Source: Alnus glutinosa (Eukaryota; Streptophyta; Magnoliopsida; Fagales; Betulaceae). From it: a stretch of 64,000 bases of DNA. The position numbers and the translations under genes are program-made. Shown here piece after piece: positions 36,525 through 47,759 of this stretch; within the stretch, counting starts at the first letter, position 1; every line of letters begins with the position of its first letter. The notes below the pieces were generated by a model, which made no database searches, was not told the DNA's origin, and saw only the letters and a program-made list of their open reading frames with translations. Location: contig NC_084888.1 of NCBI RefSeq assembly GCF_958979055.1, forward strand, positions 2,560,001 to 2,624,000, read 5' to 3'.

Positions 36525-36748
36525 GCGCTGACGTGTAGGGTTAACAGATTCTGTCAAAATAGTGGACGGAAAATCAACCCAGAGAGTAAAACGTAATTAT
36601 TGCATACCACAGGGACCTCCCATAAACTTTTTAAACCATAGGGAGTGAAAAATAATTATGACATACCACAGGGACCAACGGTACAATTATCTCATATTAA
36701 TATGTCCGGCATTTTTATTTTCATAAAGATAAGATGGCTTTTAAAATT

Positions 36749-36932
36749 GAGAAATGCTAGAGCATCTACCGTGGTCATTCTGTGTTGACTTGGCACCATT
36801 TTTTTAATTAAAAAAAAAAAAAGAAATTACAACTTGTAACCGATTCTCTCTCTCTCTGTTCCTCTTTTCTTATATGCCAAGTCAGTACAAAATGACCCAA
36901 GAAGGACCATAGTAGATGCTATAACATTTCTC
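36749..36932. mobile_element. MULE-type MITE, 184 bp
   Basis: Inverted repeats: left GAGAAATGCTAGAGCATCTA, right end in reverse complement GAGAAATGTTATAGCATCTA. Flanks TTTAAAATT and TTTAAATTA are similar 9-mers (two differences). The ends match those of the element at 22745-22923, suggesting one family. An internal (CT)n lies near 36845-36858. Confidence 0.65.
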
Positions 36933-39507
36933 TTTAAATTACTATTTGATCAAAATCTAATAGTGATTAATCCCAAATTCAATTGTAATTTTAAAAGCTA
37001 CATAATATTTGGAGGGATAAAAGTCCTACGTATATGAGTAATTCTAAATATTCAATTCGCATCCCACTACTATTTTACTAGACTGACGTATCAAATTTTT
37101 GTTATGAATAATGCTACTCTACACACTCATTTATCACATTCAATAACATAACATAACCATTTTTATAATGTTAAAAGTCTCTCTTATCTTCTTCCAAGAA
37201 TGATGTGACTTTTAAAATTATTGTTAAGCTTATGATTAATCACTATTAAATTTTAAATGATAATTTAAAAAGCCGCATTATTTTTTAAAAAAAAAAACAT
37301 AAGAAAAACTTCTACAATTCCTCGTTGTAAAAGGGATTTAGGCAACTAGAGGAGGACGTCTACTTAGTTCATTGCCACGTAGACAAGATGGTGAAAAGTT
37401 GTTTATTTAGGTGGTAGAGACTCATATCTCTTAAACAAAAGGATAGTATTGTTTATATAATTGGTTTACCCATGTTTTATCTTGATTTAAAATCAATCTT
37501 ATGAATGAGAGATTTACCTAAAAAGTACACAAAAAATATTTTCCTAAAATGAATTAATAATCAATTGCTTATTGACAAAATTTTATTTTATTTTTTTTTA
37601 TTTTTTTAAGTAAGTTTTGAATGTCAGACTTGTTATCATTTCTGGCTTTTATCACCAGAGTTTGGTAGAATGGCACCATCTTTATGATTATTATTTATAG
37701 ACCATTTTTGTAAAAAGGATGCAAACTATTTAATGCTATTATTAAGTCACTTTAATTGGAAATACCACTAACACTGCCAATTTATTTTTAGGAAAATACT
37801 GGAAAATGAGAAGATTCATTTAATCAAGATCTTGTTTTATTGCATCTAATAATGAATATAAACGTTATTTAAGTATTGTAATATGTCATCTAAATTTCAA
37901 ATAATGTAGCAACATATATATTATTAAATCTATAAAATATAATATTAACCGTAAAATGTTAAACCATTCTCTTTATCACTTTTTTTAATTTTAATTTTTT
38001 TAAAATAAAAACATTAACAAACAACCTAAAACATAAAATAATTAAAACTATTTTCACTTTTATGTTACATCATAACATTTTTTAAAACAAAAATCACTCT
38101 CACCATGTGGAGTACATAAACGGGGTTGGATTAGTGAAAGAGATTTGTTCAACAATAATCGTAATCATCTTAAATGCGACGAGGGACGTTAATTCTCTCA
38201 ATTTAAAGTGGAATAGCTTCATTCTATTTTATAATTGAGATTTTATTGATCCTATTCAGAGACATATCTCTTCGGTACATCTCTCATGCATGTAAGTCTT
38301 ACAAATTAAATATTATGCTTAGTTTATTTGGCGTAAAATATTTTTTGGAAAACCTTTTTAATGTTTTTTGGTGTTTTGTGCAACCGAAAAATGATGATCA
38401 ATGAAAACCATTTTCAGTTTGACTATAAAAACTTCTTTAATTTTTGAAAAATGATTTATAATTTTAAAAAAACCGTAAATCGTTTTCTAGATTTAAATTC
38501 TTTATTCTTGCAGGCACGTTTGTGGGAATTCGCCACCGTCAGGCATTGAAGTTTGTTGATAGCCCGAATCTACTACCAAAGATCCTCAAATTTTGATATC
38601 CGATTGTCGGATTCCGGCAAAACAAGTCAACCCTCAAATGATTAGAAAAACACTCAGTTATATTCACTTGTATATATATATATATCTTTATACAAGATAT
38701 TATAAATTTTATAAATTCAATAATAAATTTTGTTTCGCAGAGAATAATGTGTTAACCTATCTCGAAATGACTACTGATTTTCAGTGTGAGGAGATTTCAT
38801 GAAATTATCTTGATTATTGGCTTATGAAGAATATTATAGCTCTTTTTAATGTTCTTTTGAGATTCTTCTATGCTGATATAATACCCTATTTTTAATAAAA
38901 AAAAATTACAACTTGATTTATCTCTCATATTTTTATTAAGAAATACAAAATATCATGTCAATATAAAAAAATCTCAAAAAAAAAAATACTATATGGTGCT
39001 CTGGTATTTTCAGGTCGGCTTATTCTTGATTCTACGAAATTATATTGGAAATATATATATAAATTCTACTGAAACTGACCGTTCCTCAGTTACTCTAGTT
39101 AGAATAGGGGGGAAAAGAATGATAGGACAATATCACCATATTTGTGTGAATTGACTAGAGTTTGGCGTATGTGTATAAAAGACAAATGGTACCTTTCATG
39201 AAGAGCTTTTAGATTTATAAATTTATTGATATTGCACCTCTTTTTATACCCTTTTGCCAATTATATTATATGCTTCCTTAATCTCGAAATAAATCTGCTG
39301 ATTTAAAAGGATATGATTATTCATAATATATATGATAAAAGAAAAATATATATATATAGTGATTTTGTCAATGTATTAGAGGTGATCATTTTTAAATAAA
39401 AAAATTTGTTTTTTCTTTGCTTTTTGAAGAAGATAATGTAATAAAGAAAATTTAACTTTAAAGATTAGATATATTATGGGAGAAAATAAACATTTACACT
39501 GAGACAG

Positions 39508-39510
<3 letters not shown>

Positions 39511-39566
<56 letters not shown>
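39511..39566. repeat. (AT)28 microsatellite
   Basis: Uninterrupted AT dinucleotide run of 56 bases in the gene-free interval. Confidence 0.97.
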
Positions 39567-39570
<4 letters not shown>

Positions 39571-40648
39571 ATTGACCATGGCAAACACGTTTTGAATTTT
39601 GAAAGTGTATATAGGACAAATCCAACCACCAACATCATATTGCATTGAGCCATATCCTTATAATTGAACTTATTGAAAAAGATATGTATTTTTATGTGTC
39701 GTTCTACTAAGACAGTTGTCGTTAAAGTCAGGAATTAGTCATATACTTTATAAATGATTCTTACATTCTCATTTTTATAAGTTATCCGAATTTCGGTAGA
39801 ATTTGAGCACCCCCAATAAATTATATATAAACTAATTGGAGTTAAACGGGGAGAGTTTAATATACCTAGTTTTTAAACATTTTAATATATACCCAATTTT
39901 TCATTGTGCAAACAACATTTTTGTCCCCAAAATAGGCCAAAAGCTTTTTTTTTTTTTTTTGTTTAATATTTTTAAATATTTCAGTACCTGGTCCGAATAA
40001 CCGGGTACCAACCATAATAGCCAGTTAACCGGCTACCCGGTTCCAGAGTCGGTTGGTAATTTGTAATAATCCACTATCTTGGAGCCGGTTACCGGTTTTA
40101 ACCAATAACTAGGCACCAGCTCCGCGTTTTCACCTTTAGATTGCATGACTAAATTATGTCGGTGTTTTTCTATATGATAATAATTCAAATTGGGTTGTTT
40201 CGCTTACATTAGCCTACTTAATTTTAGACATAACTTACATTACACAAATATTATAAATAAACCAACAGTCTCTTTGTCGCTTTGTATATTACTAGAAATG
40301 GAGATGATATATTTCCTAATTCAATTGGATTTCACATATTTTATAGTATATATATTGTCTTGTCATTTAAAATTTTAAATGTCGTAATACCATATACAAC
40401 GCTAGAATGCAGTATTTTTTTTTAATGTAAAATAATTAATTTTCATTTCACTTGAAAATGGAAAGGATCATATTAAACTAAGTTTTAGGTTAAGTAAAGT
40501 TTTAAATTTAAATTTACTGAAATTTTTAGTAAAAGGATTTTATGGATAGCAATTTGTCTTCATAGTTTAAGTTAAGAGTAATCCTACACAATACACTCTC
40601 ATTCCATTTAGGCGATGCGACGGTGTCCATCTACCTTTGAACTAACCA

Positions 40649-40682
<34 letters not shown>

Positions 40683-41452
40683 AAAAAAAAGAAAAAAAAG
40701 AAAAAAAGAGGATCGATGACACTGTCACATTAGCCGAGTAGAATGACGATGGAATAAAGTTATAATATATAATATTTCTCTTAAAGTAATGAATATTGGA
40801 AAAGAAATGAGAAAAATTACCATGAACTATGTTATGGTGATGAAAAAATAGTGTATACTGATTACACCGACCCAGATATTGGAAGGATGATGAATACAAT
40901 ATTAACATATAATATCATGTGAAAAAAAATAAAAAAATAAAAATCAACATGTAAAACAAGAATTTTTCATATCACATACAATAATAATAATAAAAAAAAG
41001 CATAAATGGGTATTTACAGAAAATAAAAACACTATTTTTAAGAAATGTGATATGTCTCTAAAAACACAAAATAATTTTACATTTAAATCACGTCAAAACA
41101 CTTTTTCGAAACTAAAATAAAAAAATTTCCTCAAAATACATTAAACAAACATATCCCTCTCATTGTTGAAATTAAAAGTGGAGGATTTCATAGCGAGAGT
41201 AATACTACTCTTTATATTTATTTTATATTGATTAATTAGATATATTTTAAATAATAATTTTATATTAACCATTTAAAAAAACAAAAATAAAATTGCTTAA
41301 AACACGTTTTATTCACGAATAAAAAAGGAAAGTGATAGGTTGTACAAAAGAAACCATACACACAAATACACAATCCACATTGGATTATAGCCCGGCAACT
41401 TCCCAATGATTCTAATAACCTTTTCCTAATTCCTAGAAAACGTACAAATTTT

Positions 41453-41458
<6 letters not shown>

Positions 41459-41504
<46 letters not shown>
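41459..41504 (+). repeat. (CT)n microsatellite upstream of the sugar transporter
   Basis: Almost pure CT repeat about 340 bases before the start codon at 41846, with a second CT run at about 41552-41569. CT tracts are common in plant promoters and leaders. Confidence 0.9.
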
Positions 41505-41845
41505 ACACTACAAAGCAAGCCGGAGTTGAGCGGAGAATGCAACTCTGTCTCTTCTCTCTCTCTCTCTCTGAAAAAAATAAATGTCTTCATCTAAATCTTC
41601 TTTATAACACATGGTTTATGCATGGTTAGTGTAATCAAACGGAAACCATTTTCCATTTACTCAGTCTCTCTCTGTGTGAGGGTCAACATGCAAATGCACC
41701 GAAAGCCAAGTTGGTATTTTTACATTCTTTAATCAAACTTAATAGCCAAGGCTTTCATTGATTCGGCCGCTTTGATCGATACCCATATCGAATAGGAGGA
41801 AAGAGTCTGTGAATCTGTGAGTGTGCTGAAAAAGAAAGGAAAGCA

Positions 41846-43948
41846 ATGAAGAGCGACGAGCAAGCGCGGTCTTTGTTTGGGATTTCGCTCTCAGGCAGAC
41901 CCAAATGGCATCAATTCTTCATTTGCTCTGGTGGGTTCTTCTTTGGCTATCTTGTCAATGGTATCTGCGAGGTACTCTCTCTCTCTCTCTCTCGTTCTCT
42001 GTATTGGCGTTCTGTTTGGTTGCTCAGAGAAGGAAGAAAATGAGTTTTAGAACTGTTTGGTAAATGAGGAAACTAAGAGGAGTCTTACAGTTTTCTGTTT
42101 TATTTTTAATTTTGTTGCATTGAATTTTGTTTGATTGCTGAGAAAACTCTGAAACGGAAAATATATGCTTTCTTATAATTTTCGTTTTTTTCACTCTGTT
42201 TCTTCAGAGAGCAAGCGAAGGCTGCATCTTTAGTTTGCGAGAAACATTTTCTTTAATGGCGGAATTGTGAAGTTTTTGTTTCAGCACCCTTGTTTGGTTT
42301 CCCACAAAACTGAGCAAAAGAAAATAATAGGAAAATTTGACCTTCTTTTTGGTTATGGAAAAACAAACGAGAGAATGGTATTTCTTAGATTGACTTTTAA
42401 TGTGCTAAAAATTATTCTTATTTACTTCAATCCTAGATTTTCTACAACTGTAATTTTTGGAATGAATTAATTTGGATAGAAAATCTCAAGAGCTCGTTTT
42501 ACAGATATATATATTTTCTGAGTGGCTCTTAATTTTTTTTTCCTAATTTTCAGGAGTATGTGTACAACAGGCTCCAATTCAGGTAAGTTTAATTAGTTGG
42601 TTCTGTTTTGTTTGGTATGTATGATTTTGAGCTCTAATTAAGGATTTGTTGTTCATGATGGATTTCCATGAAGTATTTTATTTGTTGTTCCAGCTATGGT
42701 TGGTATTTCACATTTATTCAAGGATTCGTCTACCTGTTTCTGCTTTATGTCCAAGGCTTCACCCCCAAGCAAATGGTGAACCCATGGAAGACATATGTGA
42801 AGCTCTCTGCTGTCCTTATGGGTTCCCATGGACTTACCAAAGGATCTCTGGCTTTCCTAAACTACCCTGCACAGCTTATGTTCAAATCCACAAAGGTAAC
42901 TAGCAAATTAATTCCATGTCCATTTTTTGTAGCTAAAGATCAGGTTTCTTTTTCCTTCAAGAGCAACCAAATTTTAGCTGGACCAAGGCTTCTTACTTTT
43001 GTAATAATGGAAATTAAGTAAATGTAATTAATAACTTGAAGATTTGTCCTTAAAAGCTAGCTGGTGAAGTTTTTGAGTTCATTGTTTTGGAATTTGGATA
43101 CTAAGCTGTCCCATAATTATAAGATGGATCAGAAATCTGTCTCTTTGAATTTTCATAGAGAGTTACCTCTTTGAGTCATTTGAGCCAAAACTCATTAGCA
43201 ACAACCTATTTGAGATTTAATTTTTATGATCCTGGTAACTTTCAGGTTCTGCCGGTGATGATAATGGGCGCATTCATACCGGGTCTGCGGCGGAAATACC
43301 CGCCTCACGAATATCTGTCTGCGGTACTCTTGGTTGTGGGTTTGATCCTCTTCACCTTAGCAGATGCAAAAACTTCCCCCAACTTCAGTGTAATTGGTGT
43401 TGTAATGGTATCTGGTGCTCTAGTCATGGACTCCTTTTTGGGTAATTTTCAAGAAGCAATCTTTACCATAAACCCCGAAACCACGCAGGTGAATTTCATG
43501 TCATAGTGATATCTCTCTCTGTGAAGAGAAAGGCATTCATGGAAAACCTGTGATCTTCACATTTAATTTTTGAGCTTCTTTTTATCTTTATGCGCAGACA
43601 GAGATGCTGTTTTGCTCAACCGTGGTGGGCTTGCCTTTCTTGATTCCACCCATGCTTGTAACGGGAGAATTATTCAAAGCATGGAGCTCATGTTCACAGG
43701 TAACGTTTGAAAATATGCTTCTTTTTTAATTCCCCATAACAGCATGGTTTTTGCATGTTCTAAAAGATCTCGTTGCTTTTCATGCAGCATCCATACGTTT
43801 ATGGCGTGCTAGTGTTTGAAGCCATGGCCACGTTTATTGGCCAAGTTTCTGTCCTCTCCCTCATTGCCCTCTTTGGTGCAGCCACCACCGCCATGGTACA
43901 TTGTTATCACAAGCTTTTTAAATTCCTCGCTCTCCCATGTCAATTCAT

Positions 43949-43994
<46 letters not shown>

Positions 43995-44821
43995 TTTCAA
44001 TAAATTTCATTTCCTTTGCTGTGTTAAGTAATTAAGAGTCAATTTAAATTTGTGGTTTCAAAATGTGCGATTTAGAATATAGTGCATATAAAATGATTTA
44101 AAAACATGTACAGTTATGCAGAATTGCAGTTTATTTTTAAAATCGAGAAAAAAAGCAAATTTTTCTACGTTTTCAAATTTCAAATTTTTAGAAATATCCT
44201 CCCAAACACACTTTCTGTGATTTACTAACTCTCTTAGGTGGTGCCGTTTTAACATTCTTTAGCGATTGACTTTTTTCAAGAACCCTCATTTCAAGGTACA
44301 AATATTTAGTGTAGTGTCCTTAGTCCAAAATAAAATAAAATAAAATCAGGCACAATATGTAGGACACATGGAATAATTAAAAAAGAAAAAAGAAGAAGAC
44401 AATTTTAATATTATATTTGGTCTCTGAAAATAGGCCTAATTTCAACTTTTGCACATGAATAAGTCTTAATTTTAGGAACTATACTCGAAATTAATGTATT
44501 TCAACTTTTGTTTTTTTTTATATAATATATAATTATTTTTTTGGTGTTAATTTTCATTCACAGGTGACAACAGCAAGGAAGGCGGTGACATTATTACTTT
44601 CATACTTGATATTTACAAAGCCATTGACAGAGCAACATGGGACTGGGCTTCTGCTGATAGCCATGGGAATCACACTGAAGCTCTTGCCTGATAATAAACC
44701 CAGCAAGAGGGCCTCCACCTCCTCTGCCAGTGCCAACATTGCCAAGCCAGCAGCCAGCCGTGAAGAGAGAACTCTGCTAGAAAATATAGCAAAAGATGAA
44801 GAAAAGAGGCCACTGGTCTGA
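41846..44821 (+). CDS. UTR2/UTR4: UDP-galactose/UDP-glucose transporter (SLC35B/UTR2-UTR4 type), 355 aa
   Basis: Nucleotide-sugar antiporter of the endoplasmic reticulum or Golgi membrane. Seven exons: 41846-41971, 42554-42582, 42694-42895, 43246-43488, 43598-43699, 43788-43895, 44564-44821; phases join to 355 aa. Exon 2 is only 29 bases. The N-terminus [17 protein letters not shown], followed by [19 protein letters not shown], is typical of the plant UTR2/UTR4 pair. About eight to ten hydrophobic segments follow, with [53 protein letters not shown] and [19 protein letters not shown], the last before a long intron with (AT)n. The C-terminal transmembrane block [20 protein letters not shown] ends in a polar tail with lysines (DEEKRPLV). 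The sequence cannot tell which of the two paralogues this is, nor prove the substrate. Confidence 0.94.
43953..43993. repeat. (AT)n microsatellite in the last transporter intron
   Basis: About 20 AT repeats about 60 bases after the donor of exon 6. Confidence 0.95.
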
Positions 44822-46195
44822 AATTATCACTCTATAGAACTACAATTTATTCTTTATATGCCCCCCCCCCCCCCCCCCCCCCCATTTAATCTAATTTTCT
44901 GGGATGCAGAAATTATATATGCTTATCTTTATATTCCTTTGACTTCCATCTGTTTGTGGGGTCAAGTATAGTGGTCCCAGTTCCACCTTTCTATATTTTC
45001 CCCTAAAATCTGAGTGATATAAAAATTGAATAATTCTTCTGTCTGCTTCGTTGGCTGTTCCCTATTAATGGTTCCCCAATCCCCACAGTTTTCGTATGTT
45101 TCTATTGATGATTTGGCTCCTCTCAATGAATCCCATCCGGATGTGCTTCATTGATATGACTGATAAAAGTTTTGAGAAATTTTGTTAAATTCATACTCTA
45201 CTAAAACTAGTTTATTAAACTCACATTTGTTCTTTTATATATATTTTTTAATAGGGTTAACAGAATATGTAACATCTGTTTTATTTGTTTTAAAGACATG
45301 CTAATTTAATATTTGTTTTAGAGAAAAATTGAAGGTGTATATATATATATATTTTAAACTTTACTTAGTTGGGTAGAACTAAGACTTTAGATATGGGACG
45401 AAACTAAAAAAATAAAATATTAAAGGGGTAAAAATTTGATTTTAAAAATTATTAAAGCATTTTTAAAAATTTTTAGGGAACATTTTGGGGCTTGGGGGAT
45501 TGAAGCCTGCCAAGCCCCTTGCTAGTTCCACCATGCACTTACCCCCTCTAACTGTCATGACTTTTGCAGTATTGTTTTTAAAGTTTAAAAATTTGTAATG
45601 TAAGTATCTTATTTATTATTCTCTTTCAATATTTCCCTAAGTTAGAATTTTGTGTTTGATCTTAGAGAAATAAGCAAAAATGATCAAAATACTCTCGTTT
45701 ATTAGAGAGTATTAAAAAAATTAGAATAATAAAAAGTGAAAAAAAATTCATATTCTTTTTAGTAATTTTTGTTATTATTTTGTATTTTTTTTAATTAAGG
45801 ATATATTTGTATTGTTTTTGAATGAGTGTCTTTCAGTCTATCAAAATTCTTGGTATTAATTTAAAAGAAAAAAAAAACATAATTCGAAAAATAAAAGTTG
45901 AGGGAGGCGACAAACGATAAGGCTAAGGCTTTGGCTCAAACAAACAACTATAGAGAGTGATATCATTTAAAAAAAGAAAAAAGAAAAAAAAGAGTGATAG
46001 CTCGGTGCTACGTGCCGGCTCAGTCCCATGCATGGTGACAACTAGACCCGCTCTCTTTTTTCATTCTCTTTAATTTAACCCCTTTGTTCATCAACGTCTT
46101 TATCAAACTGATTTTGGATTAAAAAAAACAGTAAAATTGGAGCTCAGAATTTTGAAAATTAAAGAAAATTATAAAGCTATTATAAGAGAAAAGGA
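44822..46195. other. Intergenic: transporter 3' flank and VIT promoter
   Basis: Begins with the transporter 3' UTR, which holds a pure run of 23 C at 44861-44883, then AT-rich sequence with no exon. The right end is the presumed promoter and leader of the VIT-family gene at 46196. Confidence 0.6.
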
Positions 46196-46414
46196 ATGGC
46201 TGAGATTGAGACTGAGAGTACTGGGGGCGGCGCCACCACCAGCCTGCTAAGGGCAGAGAGAGATAGAGAGAGACCAAGAGAGCCATGGAAGGGAGAGTTT
46301 GTGAAGAGCATTGTGTATGCCAGTCTTGATGCCATCGTCACTTGCTTCTCTCTCATTTCATCCATCTCCGCTACCAGTCGCTCCTCAGGTATATGTTTTT
46401 TTTTTTTTTTTTTA

Positions 46415-46459
<45 letters not shown>

Positions 46460-47293
46460 ACCAAAAGTGTGATATATAGCATTTCTCATTTTTCATATAA
46501 ATATAAAGATTTCAATCTTCAATAAACTCATTTAAAAGATTATTACGAAACAGTAGAACTGCAATCAAACTCATATCCTAGAGTTGAGTCACGACTGTTG
46601 GTTGTAGGGGATGTGTTGGTGCTGGGATTTGCAAATCTGGTTGCTGATGGGATATCGATGGGGTTTGGGGATTATGTATCGAGCAGCACCGAGAAAGATG
46701 TGGGTGTCAAAGAAAGGGCGGTGACTGAGTGGGATATCACCCACCATAGCCGTATTGAGCAGCAGGACTTGCTGAGGCAATATCAAGCACTTGGGATGGA
46801 CATCAACGATGCCACCATGGTATGCCTTCTTCTCCATTCTCTGCCTGCAAAATGCTTCCAACATTTTTTTACGAATTCCTACGCAACGTGAAAGGTTGGT
46901 TGGTGCAAGGTTGTGAACATATTTGCAAAATACAAGGACATCATGGTGGGCGAGAAGATGGTGGCTCAGAAAGGAATGCGACAGCTGGACGAAGCAGACA
47001 AGCCATGGAAGCATGGCCTGGTCACCTTTGTGGCCTTCCTTGTGTTTGGGAGTGCCCCTCTCCTCTCATTCATCGTCCTTATTCCATTTACGCACAGTGA
47101 CACTGTCAAGTTTGTTGGTGCATGCGTCCTTTCTGCGCTGGCGCTTGCGCTGTTGGGGATAGCCAAGGCCAAGATTGCAGGCCAGAACTATGCATTCTCG
47201 GCAGTAATGACTCTATTCAATGGGGCTATAGCTGCAGCTGCCGCATACACTCTGGGGTCAGTACTTACCAATGTGGCCGGCCTAGATGACTGA
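46196..47293 (+). CDS. Vacuolar iron transporter (VIT/CCC1) family protein, 262 aa
   Basis: Membrane transporter that in characterised relatives moves Fe2+ or Mn2+ into the vacuole. Three exons: 46196-46388, 46608-46819, 46910-47293; phases join to 262 aa. The N-terminus is acidic then Arg-rich (RAERDRERPREPW), followed by EFVKSIVYASLDAIVTCFSL (first membrane segment, with the conserved Asp) and the family signature FANLVADGISMGFGDYVSS with TEKDV. A cytosolic stretch (EWDITHHSRIEQQDLLRQY) takes the place of the metal-binding domain but has fewer glutamates than VIT1. The C-terminal half has three hydrophobic segments (FVAFLVFGSAPLLSFIVLI, FVGACVLSALALALLGIAKA, and FNGAIAAAAAYTLGSVLTN). Intron 1 starts with a T-run and (ATT)n at about 46395-46459. 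The metal specificity is uncertain. Confidence 0.9.
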
Positions 47294-47759
47294 GTCAACT
47301 CGCGAATGAAAAGTAGTGGGTGGAGCCCATTTTCGTATGAATCCCAAGATAGCCTAACAATGGTGTGTAACTTCATACACACATGGGTTGGAAGAACCTC
47401 AACAATGGTGTTCGAGCCGATGGTTTGTCAAAGACTAGTGTTTAATGCAACATCTGTATGGTGGACTTTTATGAGGTTCTTGATTTGTTGTTATCTATGA
47501 CAAAGTAGATTAAAAGCATTGGGCTCTCGGTGATGACACCTGACATTTGGTAAAAGAATTTTGTTTACGAGGGAGTGTAGTTTATGTGGTGATAAATTCG
47601 AAATTGTTGAGTATACACGAATGAGTAGAAAAAAGAATTAACATCCCCCCAAAGATGTTTAGTCTCTACAACAATCTCATACCTGGAAATAGCCTGTGAA
47701 AATTTCTGCATTCTCAGAAATATGATAAACTAGTGTTCAGAAAACATAGCCAACCACGA
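47294..47759. other. Spacer between convergent genes
   Basis: Short interval holding the 3' UTRs of the VIT-family gene (+) and the SET-domain gene (-), which converge here. No separate feature was seen. Confidence 0.6.

Larger units (their letters stand above)
32773..41845. other. Nine-kb AT-rich gene-free stretch of decayed repeats
   Basis: No exon I can support. The stretch contains several MITE-like inverted repeats listed separately, a long A-run at about 40652-40710, a hAT-related CCGGTT-rich fragment near 39985-40125, (TA)n near 34832-34860 and (AT)n at 39511-39566, an inverted-repeat element near 40570-40790, and the presumed promoter of the transporter at the right end. Open frames such as 34862-35120 and 38593-38802 show no codon bias or similarity. 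Confidence 0.6.

Noticed and set aside
40570-40790. MITE-like inverted repeat around a long A-run
   Set aside because: The arms match (CATTCCAT and GACACTGTCACATTAG-type blocks), but the ends and target duplication could not be fixed, so it is only mentioned within the gene-free interval.
46589-47014. Minus-strand frame across the VIT gene
   Set aside because: Antisense shadow of VIT exons 2 and 3.
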